64,000 nt of DNA from assembly GCA_028583405.1 (NCBI GenBank), contig CM053253.1:12039112-12103111 (forward strand), in the 5' to 3' direction. Source of the DNA: Pogonophryne albipinna. Lineage: Eukaryota > Chordata > Actinopteri > Perciformes > Artedidraconidae. Below, piece by piece: positions 1-15,000 of this stretch. Both the position numbers and the translations under genes were made by a program. The stretch's first letter is position 1. The number at the start of each line of letters is the position of its first letter. The notes below the pieces were generated by a model. The model saw only the letters and a program-made list of their open reading frames with translations. It was not told the DNA's origin and ran no database searches.

Positions 1-2
1 AA

Positions 3-3000
3 AATGGAAGACCAGAGGAACACCCCCCTCGACGTGATTTGGGCAACATAAGAGCATCACAGAAGGGGGAAGCTACTGAAACTGATACATCTGATATCCG
101 CTCACCCAAATATCTCACTGATCTTCCTGGGAAACCCTCGCAGACCACAGTCGCTTCTGATCAAAGGCCCATAAAGAAACAGACAGCTTCTGAAAGTCAG
201 CACATGCAAAGCAGTTTCTGTGACACAGAGGACTCCATGCTGGAGCAGACTCCACTCAGGAAGTCTTCTCACCTGCACAGCACACGGATAAAACACTTGA
301 CCGATGAAGAAAGTTTTGATGACTCTTCACAAACGGCTTCGAAATTTGAAGGCGATTCCACCTTTGACAGCCCCTCTAGAATTGATGTCAGCTCTGCCTT
401 TGAAAAGACTTCTGATGCGGATGAGGATAGCTCAGGTGTGGACGACTCCTTCCAGTTTGACAGCAGCTTCCATCTGAGAAAGGATACCTCTCAGTTTGAC
501 AGCTCTTTCCTTGCCGAGGAGGAACCACCCACTGCGTTTGACACCACTAGAGATAGCAGCTGTTCTGCTGAAGACTTCAGAGATGACACGCTGGACTCCA
601 CCAGGGGAGGGGAAACGTCTGAGGCCGAAGAGACTCAGGACAGCTGCCAAATCACAGGAGGATCCATGCTGGAGTCTTCTCTGAACAACACCTCTCAGAT
701 GGAAGAGACCTCTGTCGACTCAAGTGACGTTTCCTACTCGCACTCATTTGTGGCATCTCAGCCAGATCGCCAAGGTACATTTAAAAGTTCATGATCATGG
801 AAATAAGAATCTCACCCTGAATAAAACCTTTTTATTTTTACATTTCTTCCATTGTCAACAAATACAAATGTATTTATTAATTCAGAAGAATCTTGTTTTA
901 GTTTTCTATGTCATTGTGTGTATTATTTTTTCAGTAAAAAAGAAAAGAAGAAAAATCTTCTTAATTATGCTAGCACATATTAAATCTTCTTGTTTTTTCA
1001 TCTCAGGACCTGAAGCAGAAGGACATGATACACCAGACTCAGCTGGACGCTTTAGCATTAAGACCAGTGTTGATGAGACAATGACTCCCCCGAGTTTCAA
1101 GATGAGAGACGAGAACTTTATCGCCTTCAGTACCCCAGCAGAGAGCCCTGCTGTACACCCACTCCAACCAGTACCTGATCCAAATGTGTCCCTCGCTGGA
1201 GGACATGTGAAAACCCCAGGGAAACAACGGAAACCTCGAACTCCAAAGGCATTATGGATTAAAACCCCAGGTATTAGAGATTATGTTTTTTAACAAAATT
1301 GTAAACTTAAACGTTTAAATATTACATTTTATTGAAAACGTTTCTTTTCCTTATTATTTTAAGCGCCAGAGGGGGCCCAGCGGAAGCCTCGGGGTCGAAC
1401 CCCGAAGGCAGAGAAGATGAAGACTGAAGAGGAAGGCAATAAACAGGAGGTAGCCAAGGGGAGGAAGAGGAAGAAGTCTCTCAAGGTGGATGTTCAGGAA
1501 ACATCAGATGTTACTGGAGAGGCTGTCGATACCGTCACAGCCACTATTGAAGCTGTTCTAGCAAACGCGTCAGCTATTACTACAACGTTCGAGAAACCCA
1601 AGAAGGCAAAAAGGGTTAAGAAACGAGACCAAGAAGGAAATGTGGCAAAAATACGGAAAGATGCCGCAATGACTGCTGATGATGTTGAGGGAAATGATGA
1701 AGACAGCTCCACTGCAGGTCATTACTTGTTTTGTAAATGGGGATCCACATTATGTAATGGCAATTGTAAAGAGATGATATACAATAATAAGGTAATTCTA
1801 AACCTGATTGTGTCCATTTTATTCAACAGGTGAATCTCGACAGAGAAGGGTTGCAACTGAAGAGCAAGTGCAGTTCCCAATGCAGCATGGGTAATGTTCC
1901 CTTCGTGGATTTGTCTTCATCCTGTTGATACAACACATTTGGGTCTCAATGTGTACAGTGTTAAAATATTCTCAAACATTGTTCTGTTGTAATCATGAAC
2001 CCTTTCAACTGTAGTTGGAAGAGAGAGATTCGAGTGAAGAAAATGGAGGACCGCATGAAAGGTGAAACCTGGTACTACACACCTTGTGGAAGGAGGATGA
2101 AGCAGTTCCCCGAAATAATCAAGGTGAAGCTTCAATTCAATATAAAACATGATGATGTATTGATAATGTGAAAACACTGACATTTCTCTCATACCTGTTT
2201 CCTAATGGTTTCTTCCAGTACTTGAATAAACACACAGACAGCATCGTCACTCGAGAACATTTCAGCTTCAGCCCGCGCATGCCTGTTGGAGATTTTTATG
2301 AAGAAAGAGAAACTTCTGAGGTCTGTATATTTCCCCCCCCCTAAAAGTACTCGTTTTTTTAAACACAAAAGTCAAATCATTCACACTTCGAAAATACCTT
2401 TTATCATAAATTATAAAATGGGTAGAGGGGGACTCATCATGCTCTCTAATATGTTACAGGGTAAACAGTGGGTCGTCTTGGCGAATGAGGAAGTTCCCTC
2501 GATGATCATGGCCATCACTGGCCGCCGGGGTCGACCTCCAAATCCTGACAAGGAGATGCCTCGCAGGGTCCGGGTCATAAAGGGGGGGCTGGCCCGTCGC
2601 CCAGGTCGACCCCCCAAACCCAAGATGATCGACCTCCTCAGCAAAGTTGACGCCAAGCTTTTGAATCGACTTGAGGCCAAGGGTGAGTGAATGTAAACTG
2701 GAAGAAGCATTAGTGTACAGGGATATGTTTATAGCTGGTTAGTTAAATATTTATAATTTATTTATTAATACTTCTCACATTTACCTCTGTAATTTGTTTG
2801 TACTGTAGCTGACTGTTTGTGTTTGTGTTTTCTAGAAGCTCTCACGGAGGAGGAAAAGGAGAAAATTGCAAAAATCAAAAAGAAAATGATGAAAAAGGTA
2901 TTTAGTATATGAAGTTGTTTGTTTAACCCTTAGATGCACGAGGGACTGGACCCTACACTCTTCCATAAGTGGGTCAAAAAGGACCCTTATTAGAATAATG

Positions 3001-6000
3001 TGTTTTTATGCCATTTTTGTCATTTTGGTTAAGAAAAATCACTTTTTGGTTCACACTAGAAATATTTTATATTTGATTTTTCACTATTTATAATTTTAGA
3101 CATTTGTTTTACATTTTGAAAAAAAGAAGGTTTTGAAGATCTCCGCTATTCTGAGACCCTCACAGTATTCCAGTCCCTTTTCAAAACTCATCTCTTCTCC
3201 TCTTGTCTACTCATAGCCCACCCCCCATCAATCCATGCCGGTTGATCAAGTTTGATAGTCCTATACCCCCACCCTAACCTTCCCTTATATTGTAAAGCGA
3301 TTTTGAGTCCTTGAAAAGCCCTATAAAAATATAATTTATTATTATACTGACAGGTATCAGATCTTGCTGTGTAAAATAATCTTCCTGAGAGGTGTCACTT
3401 GTGATGTCGTCTGTGTGGTCTACAGTGAATGTATTCCTGGGACCCACATTTTTGACCCACTTATGGAAGCTCGGGGTAGTAATACAAAAACGACATTACT
3501 AATTTCTTAAAATGTAAATTAAACATTTGAATGGCATGATATCCAAAACATGTTTTTTGAGGAATAGCTGGAATATGAAATGATAAAAAAATGTAATTAC
3601 AAAGATACTTCCAGAAAACCACCCCACCGGGTCAAAAAAGACCCACTTATGCATCTAAGGGTTAACTATTATGTTGTTGACATTTTACCCTAAATTTGTT
3701 GTTGCTGTTTATTTTATTAGGCACGATTGAGGAAGAGGGAGGATACGAAGATTAAGAAGATGAAAGCGGAAAAAAAGAAAGCCAAGGTACAGACAAGATT
3801 CAACACAAAATGATCTATCAGCATTTTCCTCTGCACCATCTCTTCCTCACCTCAACCTGTTCTCTCTTTAATTTGTGGGTTCAGCTTGAGCAAGCAGGCA
3901 AGGACTTGGAGCTGAAGGCTGACTCATCAGACCCCACAGCCCCCCTGCCAGCCCCAGGGTCTGCTGCAGCGCCCAAGAAGCCCGGCCGCAGGAGGTCAGC
4001 CAAAGTGGAGGCTCCTCCACGAGTGCAGCAGACCGACGAGGAGCGGATAGCGCAGGGTAAGAGAGTGCTGGGCGCTCGGAGTAAAGCCAAGGCTCTGGCT
4101 AAAGCCCAGGCAGAGGCTGAGGCGGCGGCTCAGAAGGCGCAGGCAGTGAAGAGGGCAGCCGAGAGGAGGGTGCAGGTCCAGAGACGTCTGGAGGAGAGGA
4201 AGAGGCAGCAGATAATCGCAGACGAACTGAAGAAGCCCACAGAAGACATGTGTCTCACTGACCACAAAGTGAGTTTTGTGTTTACCTTATTCTACTTTAT
4301 TAGCAATGTGATTGAAAAGATTGTACTTATGAACTTTGTCTCCATCAGCCGCTGCCAGAGCTGTCCCGTATCCCGGGTTTGGTTCTTTCTGGAAAAGCTT
4401 TTGCACACTGCCTGGCTGTGGTTGAGTTCCTACATGGCTATGGGAAGTTGATCGGTCTCAATATACCCAAGGACATCCCCAGCCTTGCTACCCTGCAGGA
4501 GGGCCTCTTAGGCCTGGGCGACAGCCACGGAGAGTTCCAGGACCTAGTCATAAAGCTGATGGAGGCTGCGCTCCATGATCCAGGCCTTCCGTCATTTTAT
4601 CAGGTGAGTGATGAGTATTTTCTCCTTTTTTATTTATTACATCACATGAAGAGTGGTGGACCTTTTTTTAATCAACAGCTTATTTTTAATCCCAACTTTT
4701 AGTCGGTAAAGATCCTCGGGGAAAAGCTGGTTGATTTGAAGCTGACCCGCAGCACAGTCTCAGAAGTGCTTCGTGTCTTTTTGGAAGCTCATGGTTATGA
4801 GACAGAAGTGTGCGACACACTGAGGACCAAAACCTTTCACTCCCTGACCCCTGACACCAAGGCGTCCATCCTGGGGTTCCTGGTGGACGAGCTCAACAGC
4901 AGCAACATTGTGATAAGGTCAGAACAAACACTTATTACAAGTGCTGTAGGATTCACTGTAGATACAAATCTGTTAATGCCACATTTCTGTTGCTTCATTA
5001 ATGTCTGCATTTTATATTTCAGTGACATTGACAACACATTAGAAAACATGGCAACATACAGGAAGAACAAGTGGATAATTGAGGGGAAGCTGCGGAAGTA
5101 AGTTCATGTTTTTTTACATTTTAAAACGGAAACAAATCCCAGATTACTCAGATATTTTCTGTAGTTGAAGGACATGTTGATCCTGATTGTTTTCTCCCTT
5201 GCAGACTGAAGGCAGCACTAGCTCGTCGGACAGGACGCTCGGAGGAAGAGCTGTGTTTTGAGGAGAGGAGGCGCAGTGCCAGAGTGGCCGAGGAAGAGAC
5301 CCTCAGTCTGGAGGAGGGTGGCCCAGCCTCGGAGAGAAGCAACCGCCGTGCACGCAAAGAAGAGCCCAAAATCAGTGATGTAAGTATCTGCTGTTGTGAT
5401 TGCCCAGTATAAGAGTTTAGTCTTTCCTATATTAAATGTTTATCTATTCTATTACAGAGTGAGAGCCCTACCACTGCCAGCATTCCAGAGCTTGAAAGGC
5501 AGATCGATAAGCTAGCCAAGGTAAGCCTGACGCAATAGAGACGCAGTTCTTTAAACATTCGTGCCGCTTTATATTAAATATTCCTCTGCTTTTGGATCTC
5601 CACAGCGGCAAGCATTTTTCCGTAAGAAGCTGCTGCAGTCTTCTCATTCCATGCGGGCCGTACTGCTGGGCCAGGACCGTTACCAGCGCAGATACTTGGC
5701 GCTACCTCACCTTGGAGGAGTTCTGGTCGAGGGGCCAGAGGAGCTGTTGAGTGAGTCTCAGAATAAATCTAAAAGAGATCTTATGACTTGCATTTGAAAA
5801 CTTCTTCTGAACTTATATTTCTATCATTTAGCTTCTGGAGATGTCCTTGTGGCCGAGGTTCCTGTCAACTTCCTCAAAAAGGAGCCCAAAGTTGAGGAGA
5901 CCTCCATGCCTACATCTCCCCCTCCTACTCTTCCTTCTTCTCCTTCCTCCGTTGCCCACGCCCAGACCTTGTCTCCAGAGGAGGACGCGCTCCCTGGCAC

Positions 6001-9000
6001 GGCGTCCCTCATGAGCATGCCAAGAGGACGAGGACGCCCACGCAAAATCAAACCAGAAGTGGAGCTTCACCTCCGCACAGCGAAGATCCGCCGGCGGCGT
6101 CGAAGCAGCGCCAGGTCGGGGGGTGAAGAAGGACCGGGATCGCCAAACAGTGGCGCACATGACCTCACACAGGCGGCTTTCAAGAGCTGGCTCAACCTAT
6201 CTCAGGACGGAGTGACCAACGGCGCATGCTCCGCATCAGGAGACGCTCCTGAGGGTCATCGACCGGAGGAGACGGTGAAGGAGATGGCAGAGAAACAGGG
6301 ACAGTGGTTCAACCTGCTTCCCAAACAACCGTGCGACGAAAACTCTCTGACCGAGCCGCAGACCCCCTGCTCACCGCCTAAACCCCTCCCTCAGATCCTG
6401 AGTGCTCTGCCACAACTCACTGCTCCACTCCTGAAGGTTTGCTTTCACATTCATAACTATAAATGCATTGAATTATGCTTTAAGAATGCATAGATGGATA
6501 GATAAATAGATGGTTAGATGTACTTTATTAAATCCAACTTGGGAAATTATTTTGTGACAGCGGCAGCAGGTTATCAGGCATTGCACACGAGTAAAAAGTA
6601 ATAAATAAACAGTAATTATATACATCGAAACAATAGAAAGATGTATATTATTACAGTATCTATAGATTATATAAAGTCATAAGTTAGAATACATTATAAT
6701 AGACTAACAACAAATATATAAACTTCTGATACTATATACATAGGACAAGTATGCATAGTAGTAGCGGTCCTGTTTTTAAATATTTAAATGCAATAAGGTA
6801 GAGGGATTTGTTTCTTTTTATGTGGTCTTTAAATAAATATATAAACTCTCTCGACTCCTCAGCCGGACCCTCTCCTGCCTGGCCTGACCCCTGTTGACCC
6901 CGTCACCCCGGCAACACCACAGGACGCTGGCCCCAAACTACCTGCTTCCGATGTTCCTGCTGCAGCACCCCCCCTCTCTCAGTCTGTTTCAGCTCCCATC
7001 CCTCCTGCCAAGCCCGGTCCAACGACCCCCCCCAGGCCCGGTCGCAGGCGGAGGAGAGGGAGCAGAGGCAGCAGTCCTGCCCGCAGGGGGCCGAGGGGGG
7101 CTGCAGCCAAACGCCGCGGCCGTCCCTCCAACTCCGTGTTCCAGGAGATCGAGCAGCAGTACTTCACACAACTGGTGGCCAAGCCCATACCAGCATGTAA
7201 GTAGCATCTGAATATAAAGTCTTACCGATGTTCTTTTTCCTTTTTAAACTCTTTTTACGTGAGTTTGCTAAAATAATTGTCTATTTTGGTAATTTATTTA
7301 CATAACTTCTTTTATTTATATTTTTGGTACGAAATTTGCTGTAAATGCTCTTTCAGCCTCTCATAATAGAGTTTTCCTGCTTTTCTGTTTTATTTCATAT
7401 TAAACTGATTATCTTGGGGTTTAGAATGACAAGACATTTAAAGACATTAGCTTGAACTTTGAGCAACTTGGTTGACATATTGCAATGTTTTCTAACATAA
7501 TATACGTCAAATGATTAATGTATAATAGTTGTATATCAGTAATTAAAATACTACCGACTGCTACTACATTTAACATTTCCTAAACAATAAAACTGTTCAG
7601 AGATGACATTTAGTGTACAAATATGTACAGGAAACAAACTAATTATAGTTATTGTGTGTCTGTCTTGTTTGTAATGTGTGTGTATATATATTTTTGTTTA
7701 GCTATGGTGCGTGGCTGGTGGTGGATTAAGGATCCAGAGGAACTGCAGAGCATCTTACAGGCTCTCCACCCAAGAGGCGTCAGGGAGAAGGTGCTCCACA
7801 AGCATTTGGCCAAACAAATGGAACACTTAGCCGAGCTATGCACCAAACCAATCAACGGTGAGTGTGGGTTGTAATTAATACATGACATCATCTAGGCTTT
7901 ATCCTTTTCCCCTCCCCATGTTTCCCATGTGTCCCTGGGATCTCATTAAAACTGTTGTTGTGTTCATTTCGTCCAGACCCTATATTTGAGTCGAAGGTAG
8001 ATGAGAAGGATGTTCTATTGGAGACTCTGCAGCAGCCCTGGCAAGTTCAGGAGAAAGCAATGGGCACCGACATCAATGCCCTACAGTGGGTGGAGGACCT
8101 GGAGCAGCGGGTCATTGCAGCTGACCTCCTACTGAAGGTGAGAACCACCTCTTTTTTTCTGTGTCTACTGGGATCAGCTAGTGATGCAACAGCTACAGCT
8201 GAGACACTACTGGGACCGGCATATACAGGGTGTCCGCGGGGTCTTAAAAAGTATTAAAAGTTGATCAATCAATTTAGCGAAAATTAAGGCTATTAAAAAG
8301 TATTAAACGGCATTTTCCAAGGTATTACATTTTGTAGCTTGTTTTCAATAAGTATATAAATTGTCCAAAGCGGTTGTATTCTACAGTCTGCCTGAATGTA
8401 ATCATTGCGTAGGTGTGTAGTGTGATATTGATGGCATCCCGTTGGATTTAACGTCATCTGAACAGGACATCGCACGCTCACTGCTTGATAGCGCGCGAAG
8501 GTCCGTTTACGCCGGTTGTTAAACAACATCGTAATGGTGAAATGCAAGTTTGCGTCCAAATGGTTGGAAGATAAGGAGAAAGGACAATCAATACTGTATA
8601 TAGTGAATGTGAGGTAAAGTGTGTCGCCAATGTAACCGGTTAAACCTCCAAGTGGCGATGAGGTCTTAACATGTACGGAAAGGGTCTTGAAAAAGGTCTT
8701 AAAAGGTATTACATTTGACTTCAGGATTCCTGCATATACCCTGATATAGCACACTTTTTAATTAATGGAAACTAGCAGGGAATGGTTGCAAAAGTTTATG
8801 GCACCTCTGAAAAATACAAAAAAGAGGCAGACATTTATAGGTACTGCTCTTGTCCGCATTTGCCTTGCAAGCTTCATGGCTGATTTTAAACACTAGATGG
8901 CGTGTTGAGCCATTTTCCACCCATGAAGTGACAATTTGTATAAACTGACATATGTGCTAAGAGGATAGACGGTCTCATTCACAACAGTACAACTACATCC

Positions 9001-12000
9001 GAGTGGCAGTAAAAGCTCATATCTGCTTTTGTTGTTCTTCCAGGCTCTACCTGAAGGTGCAGTGACCGAAACTGAACCCAACACAGAGACAAAATTGCCA
9101 GAATTTGAGGTAAATATTAAAATACTTGATCAAATAAATCCTACAAACTCTCTACATTAAACAGAAATTATGTTTATTTAACTTTGACTAATACTCTAAC
9201 TCTCGCTGTTTTCTTTTTAAGCCGTACACAATCCCTGAGCCAGACTCCACACGTGATGATCTCCAGTACTTTGAACACGAAGCCGACCCACGTGATGACT
9301 GGATTATTCGAACTAAGAAGGAGTGGTCCGGCCTTCCTCGTTTCGGCACACATCCCTTGGACTTGGCCGTGCTGCGGTTGGCCAACCTGGAGCGAAACAT
9401 TGAGCGGCGCTACCTGAAGGAGCCGCTGTGGAACATCGCCGAGGTGATGCGCCTCGCTCCTCTCACCCCGACCCCGGGAGAAGAGTATCCCATGGACGTC
9501 TTCAGGTGAGAAGAACAGGCTTATATTTACGGTTCAGGGGAGAAGTTTGGTTGGTTTTATGTTTTTAACACATGTTCTGATTTTTAATCAATGTAAATAC
9601 TGCTATATTTTGTAATGTTGTCATAGTTTTCTTAAAATAGTTTTCTATCTTTATTTTACTTTTTAGTTTTACTTTTATGTATGCACCACAACACCAAGTC
9701 CAATTCCTCGTACGTGTCAACCTACCTGGTAATAAACCTGTTTCTGATTTTCTTCTGCTTCAGTTTGGAAAGTGAGATCACGTCTCGACTACGAACATGG
9801 CGACAGGCTCTAGATCGCTGCCGCAGCGCCCCCCAGGTCTGTCTGTGTATACTTCAGCTGGAGAAGGCCATTGCTTGGGAGAGATCTGTGACTAAAGTGG
9901 TAAGAAACATTTCCTCCCAAGATATTTAGTACTTGGACTTTCGGTGAATTGCTTTTTTAGGGAGCACACGGCACAAAATGACACAAGAAATAACCAAACT
10001 GACATTTGTTGTCATCCTAATAAGCAAATGCTTGTTATCCAGAATTGCCAGGTCTGCAGGAAGGGAGACAACGATGATTGCCTGTTGCTGTGTGACGGCT
10101 GTGATCGAGGCTGCCACATGTACTGCCTGAAGCCCAAAATCACCCAGGTGCCCGAGGGAGACTGGTTTTGTCCTCACTGCGTTGCCCAGGTCAGAACCAT
10201 CCTGTGATACTTATACGAAAATAATAAAATAACTTGCAGCACAAATTAGGCTTTATGAAAAATCTAAAAGCATTTTGTATCAATTGTGTCCATCCAGGTC
10301 ATTTGTTTTGTGCTGCATCGGGTTAGGGTAACTAACCAGAAATTAGTTTATTATATAAGGTTTTGACTTATGAGACATTTCCCTTGGTATCTTAGTGTTT
10401 GTCTGGTGCTACAGAGTCATGAAACTGAAATATAAGATCAAAATATATGAAAACAGGCTGGAACATTGTGAGATATATCAGTTTTTAAAACTAAAAGTGC
10501 TGCTCAATTCGTTGCCGGCTCAATCTGATCCATTATCCGCTCTGTCTCTCAGGAGGAGAGTGAGTCACTGCGCTCGTCCAAAAAGAGATTGAGGCTGAAG
10601 AAGAGGAGATATGAAGACGAAAGCTCTGAAGATGAGAGAACAACACGGCGTTCCAGGGACGGCATGGCGACACGATTCAAGGAGACCGTGACCCCCCCCT
10701 CCTCGTCTTCCCGTCCGTCCGGGGAAGGAAGCGCCGCTAAACGTCGCCGCATGACGACCCGAAACCAGCCCGACCTCACCTTCTGCGAGTGAGTGCTGTG
10801 GAGCTTCCTGCATGCACAATGATCTTTATTCATCTTACACATCCTGGTTTTAAAGTCATTTTTAAGTCTGCAGGATGACATTCGTTCTGACAGTTATATT
10901 GTGATGGATTTGTGTTAATTCTTTTTATTTCCTGCCAGGATCATTCTAATGGAGATGGAGGCTCACGCTGATGCCTGGCCGTTCCTTGAACCCGTCAACC
11001 CTCGTCTGGTGCCAGGATACCGCCGCATCGTCAAGACCCCCATGGACTTCTTCACCATGAGAGAGAAACTGCTACAGGGAATGTAAGTTTCACCACTACG
11101 TTGTTTATAGAGAGGCGAAGTCCCGCCCATCTACTTCCGACCCATGGGACCTTATTTCGGAAAAAGTATCTATTGAAGTCAATGGGGAGAGAGAACGTAT
11201 CTTTCGATCCCGTTTGAATTGTGCCACGAATTACACATATGATGTTTGTCAATCTTAAAAAATGATTTCCTAGTCAAAAAAGTCAGTTTTTCGTAAAACT
11301 GTTGAAATATAAGACAATAGCCGCGTTCACACCGCGTACTTTGCATTACTTAGTGCCGGCACTTAGTGCCCCGGCACTTATTACCCCAGGGCACTAAGTA
11401 CCAATCGCGTTCACACCGGAGTACTTTTCCCTTAGGGAAGATTACGCAAATGAGCCGCTGACGTCACTTCGTCTTCTTCTGCTTTGGGTTTACTGGCAGG
11501 CTGCAAACTACTTCACGGCGTATACTGCCTCCCGAATTCCCGGCCGGAAGTCCCCGGAGTTGGGGATTGGCTTCAGTAGAAGCTGCTGGGACTCCCAGCA
11601 GCTTCTACTGAAGCCTTCCGAGTAAATCGCCAGAACGTCGACACGCTCCATGTTTTTTTGTGTGTTGTCATAAGTTATTCTCTCTCTGTTGATGCGCGGG
11701 GCGAATGCTAATAATGCTAATGCCACAAATACAATGGCGGCTTCACAAAACTTTTCAGAGTTTTACAGGGCGTGGTTTGCAATTCGCCCAGCCAATCAGA
11801 ACTGTGGAACTTTTTCCCCCCAGGATAGTACCACCTCTCAGCAGGCACTAAAAATGGGGGTAAAAGTTCCCGGCACTAAGTACACTTTTTGTGGTGTGAA
11901 CGCAACATAAGGGGTACTAACGGAACTAAAGGGGAAAAGTACTCCGGTGTGAACGCGGCTTATGAAAAATACGCAACTAGAAAGACTACGAATCCCGGTC

Positions 12001-15000
12001 CTGTATGCTGGCTCTTACGGAACCGACTAACTCCCCTTGTGTGTATGTACAGCTCTCAACATGCCCAGACTTGTAGTGATGTTAACCTCTTTTAACCTCT
12101 TAAGCCCTGAGCCTGTTTTTCAGGTTTCAGGCTCGAAAATGCCACTAACACAACAAAGACTATATCTTCACTTCTAAAAGGGGTAAATTAATCATCTTTT
12201 CTCTCAAAGCAAGGTTACATCTGTGAGTTGGATGTAGAAGTGTCAGAATCAATATAGATGTTTTTATTTTAAAGTAAATTCAGATGGAACATAGTAAAAA
12301 CATGTAAATTCTAATGTCCGCCTAAAAAAAACCCATTACTTATAGTAAAAACCACCCTTGAATGATGGGTTAGTAGACTAAAAGCTTTAGGAATCCAAAC
12401 TATAACATATAATAAGTACCCTGTATCAAGATTGATGCAAAACAAGTTAAATTTGACCTTTTTAGAGAGGTTTAGAAAAATAAAGTCCAGGCGGACTCAC
12501 CTCTGGGTAATTTGGGAACCATCAGTTCCATTTGAACTTTTTCACTGTAAAAATCATTTTATTACTTTGAATTTTCACTATAGGTATTCATTCCATCCAA
12601 ATACAACTGTTGTGAAAAAAATAAAAAATAAAAATAAAATATAAGAACATACTCTGTTATCCTCTTAGGCAAGGCAAGGCAAGTTTATTTATATAGCACT
12701 TATAGGCCCCACGGACCGAAATCGCGTCATTTGCAGGAAACAACGTCTAAGGAACCTTACTATTTAATAAACTATGAATATTTTATATCCATATAACGGG
12801 GAAAAACTCATTTAACTGATCTTTTCCATTTATTTTTTCAAAAAAACCACAATGTTAACAGTGAGCATCTGAATTAGCCCCGAGCGAAAAATGCTAACCT
12901 ATTACTGCACCGAAAATCACTCCTAGCTCCCTTATTACTTATCCTAGCTCCCTTATTACTTATCCTAGCTGCACATCCAACACATCGTTTTTGATCGTAA
13001 AGACACAGAATCTAACGGTGCCCACCTCAACACTGAAAGATACAAACTTGCGACGTTATCAACAAAAACGTACATCAAAACAAGTGGAGTTAGGTACTAG
13101 CATGCGCTAGGCTAATGGCTTACCTTCCTCTTTGTCTGGTCTAAACTGGTCTTCAATGGCATTAAAACGATAAAAACGATGATGTAGTTAATCCATAGGT
13201 TAATATCCAATGTGGCTGTGTCCCCTTTGAAATGTTCTGATAATCTATAAGCAATAAAACTGCAATTCCGTTATCTGCTGTCCGCTCTGTGCTCCGTGTG
13301 CTCTGGGTTCTGCTGTAATGCCTGCTTGTTAGTAGTAAACAATAAATGAAGTCGGCTGCGTAATGTACTTAAACTGGCTGGCATTCTTTATACTTTACGC
13401 AGGACCATATCTCTGGAACCCATTGGTCGATTCGTGTGATTTACACCTTTTTCTTAACCATCAGAACCAATAGAATCGATGGGCAGTTCCCAAATCAACG
13501 TAAAAATTACCAAAGCGGACGTAATAGAGAAGCGAACAAAGCATATCTGAAAGTGCACGCCTGGACGGCAACATTTTATACCCAGTATATTGCCATAAAT
13601 ATGATTAAGGATTATCAGTCAAAATTTCTACGTGACACAAAGATATTTGATTAACCTTGAGCGGCGTTTTTATTCCGGTGAACACAACTTTTGATCACAA
13701 ATCAAAAAAGGTAAGACGAAATTATTGTAATATTTTTTAAACAGGATGTTGTTTACGTTCTCTTTTCTGGCTGATAGCTCTGCAATTCGGGGGCGTACAG
13801 TGATGATATTATATGTCTGGAATCTGTGGAGTCTCAGCTTTAAATCGTATATCTTGTTTGTGCAGTTACGATAAGTAATAAGGGCATTTCTACCGTGAGT
13901 GCTGTGCAAAATCCGTTAGCATTAGTTAGCATTTTTTCGCTCCATGCTAATTCAAAGGCTTGGTATTACTCTTGTGTTTCTTTTAGCAAAAAATGGTTCA
14001 CATTGTCAGTTAGCGGAGTTTCTTACCGTTAAAAGGGTATGGAACATTAATAGTTTCATAAATGTTAAGAAGCCCTGAGACATAGTCTCGTAAAAAAACT
14101 GTGGGGGGGGTCCACTGGGGGGACCCTCGGGCTTAAGAGGTTAATACTTTTCGCCTCATTCTGAAAGAAAGAAGTGAAATGTGCTAACGTGACGGCCGTC
14201 TTGGTGTGTGGTGCGAGACAGGAGATGTAGTTCATTGAGCGGTTTCACACCAAGAAAAGTGTTACTTTTTTATTTTTTTGCAAAAAAAAACCCCCACAAT
14301 GCTAACGCTGAGCCTCTGAATTAGCAACGAGCGAAAAATGCTAACAGATGACTGCACCGAAATTCACTCTCAAAACCTTATTATTTATCTTTGCTGCACA
14401 TCTCAACCCATCGTTTCACATCGTGAGGGGACACAGAATCGATGGGTACCCTCATTATCACTCAATTATACGAATTCTCGGAGCTAGTTAGCTTAAAAAC
14501 GGCAAAATGGCTCATCTGTGTGGTAGTCTGGTCAAAAGTGGTCTTCAATGGCATTAAAACGATAAAAACGATGCTGAAGTTAATCCATAGGTTAATCCAA
14601 TGTGTCTGTGTCCCTTTGAATGATTTCTGATAATCCATGAGCAATAAATCTGCTTTTCGGTTTTGAGATGTCAGACCTAGAGACGTCTTCACTCTGGAGC
14701 AAAACTGTGTGCACGAAGCCCCCACCTTTTCGTTTTACCGTGTGTGTGTGTGTGGGACGATTCCCCTTCGATTCTATTGGCTCTAACGGTCAAAGAGATG
14801 TCACATGTCAAAATCGAAGAAGGGGGGCCAGAGATAAGGAAAATCCACCCAAATGGCCCCAGAAGAGTTTTTTTTTTGCTAAATCTGTCTAAAAAGGTCA
14901 AATATCACTTGTTTTGCATCAATCTTGATACAGGGTACTTATTATATGTTGTACTTTGGATTCCTAAAGCTTTTAGTCTACTAACCCATCATCCAAGGTT

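Noticed and set aside
724..1293. Continuous 189-codon ORF joining two baz2a exons
   Set aside because: It reads through an intron with GT-AG ends (775-1006). The spliced frame matches BAZ2A and the first half of this ORF is out of frame.
8293..8754. 153-codon - strand ORF
   Set aside because: It lies inside the MITE-like repeat in a baz2a intron and resembles no transposase.
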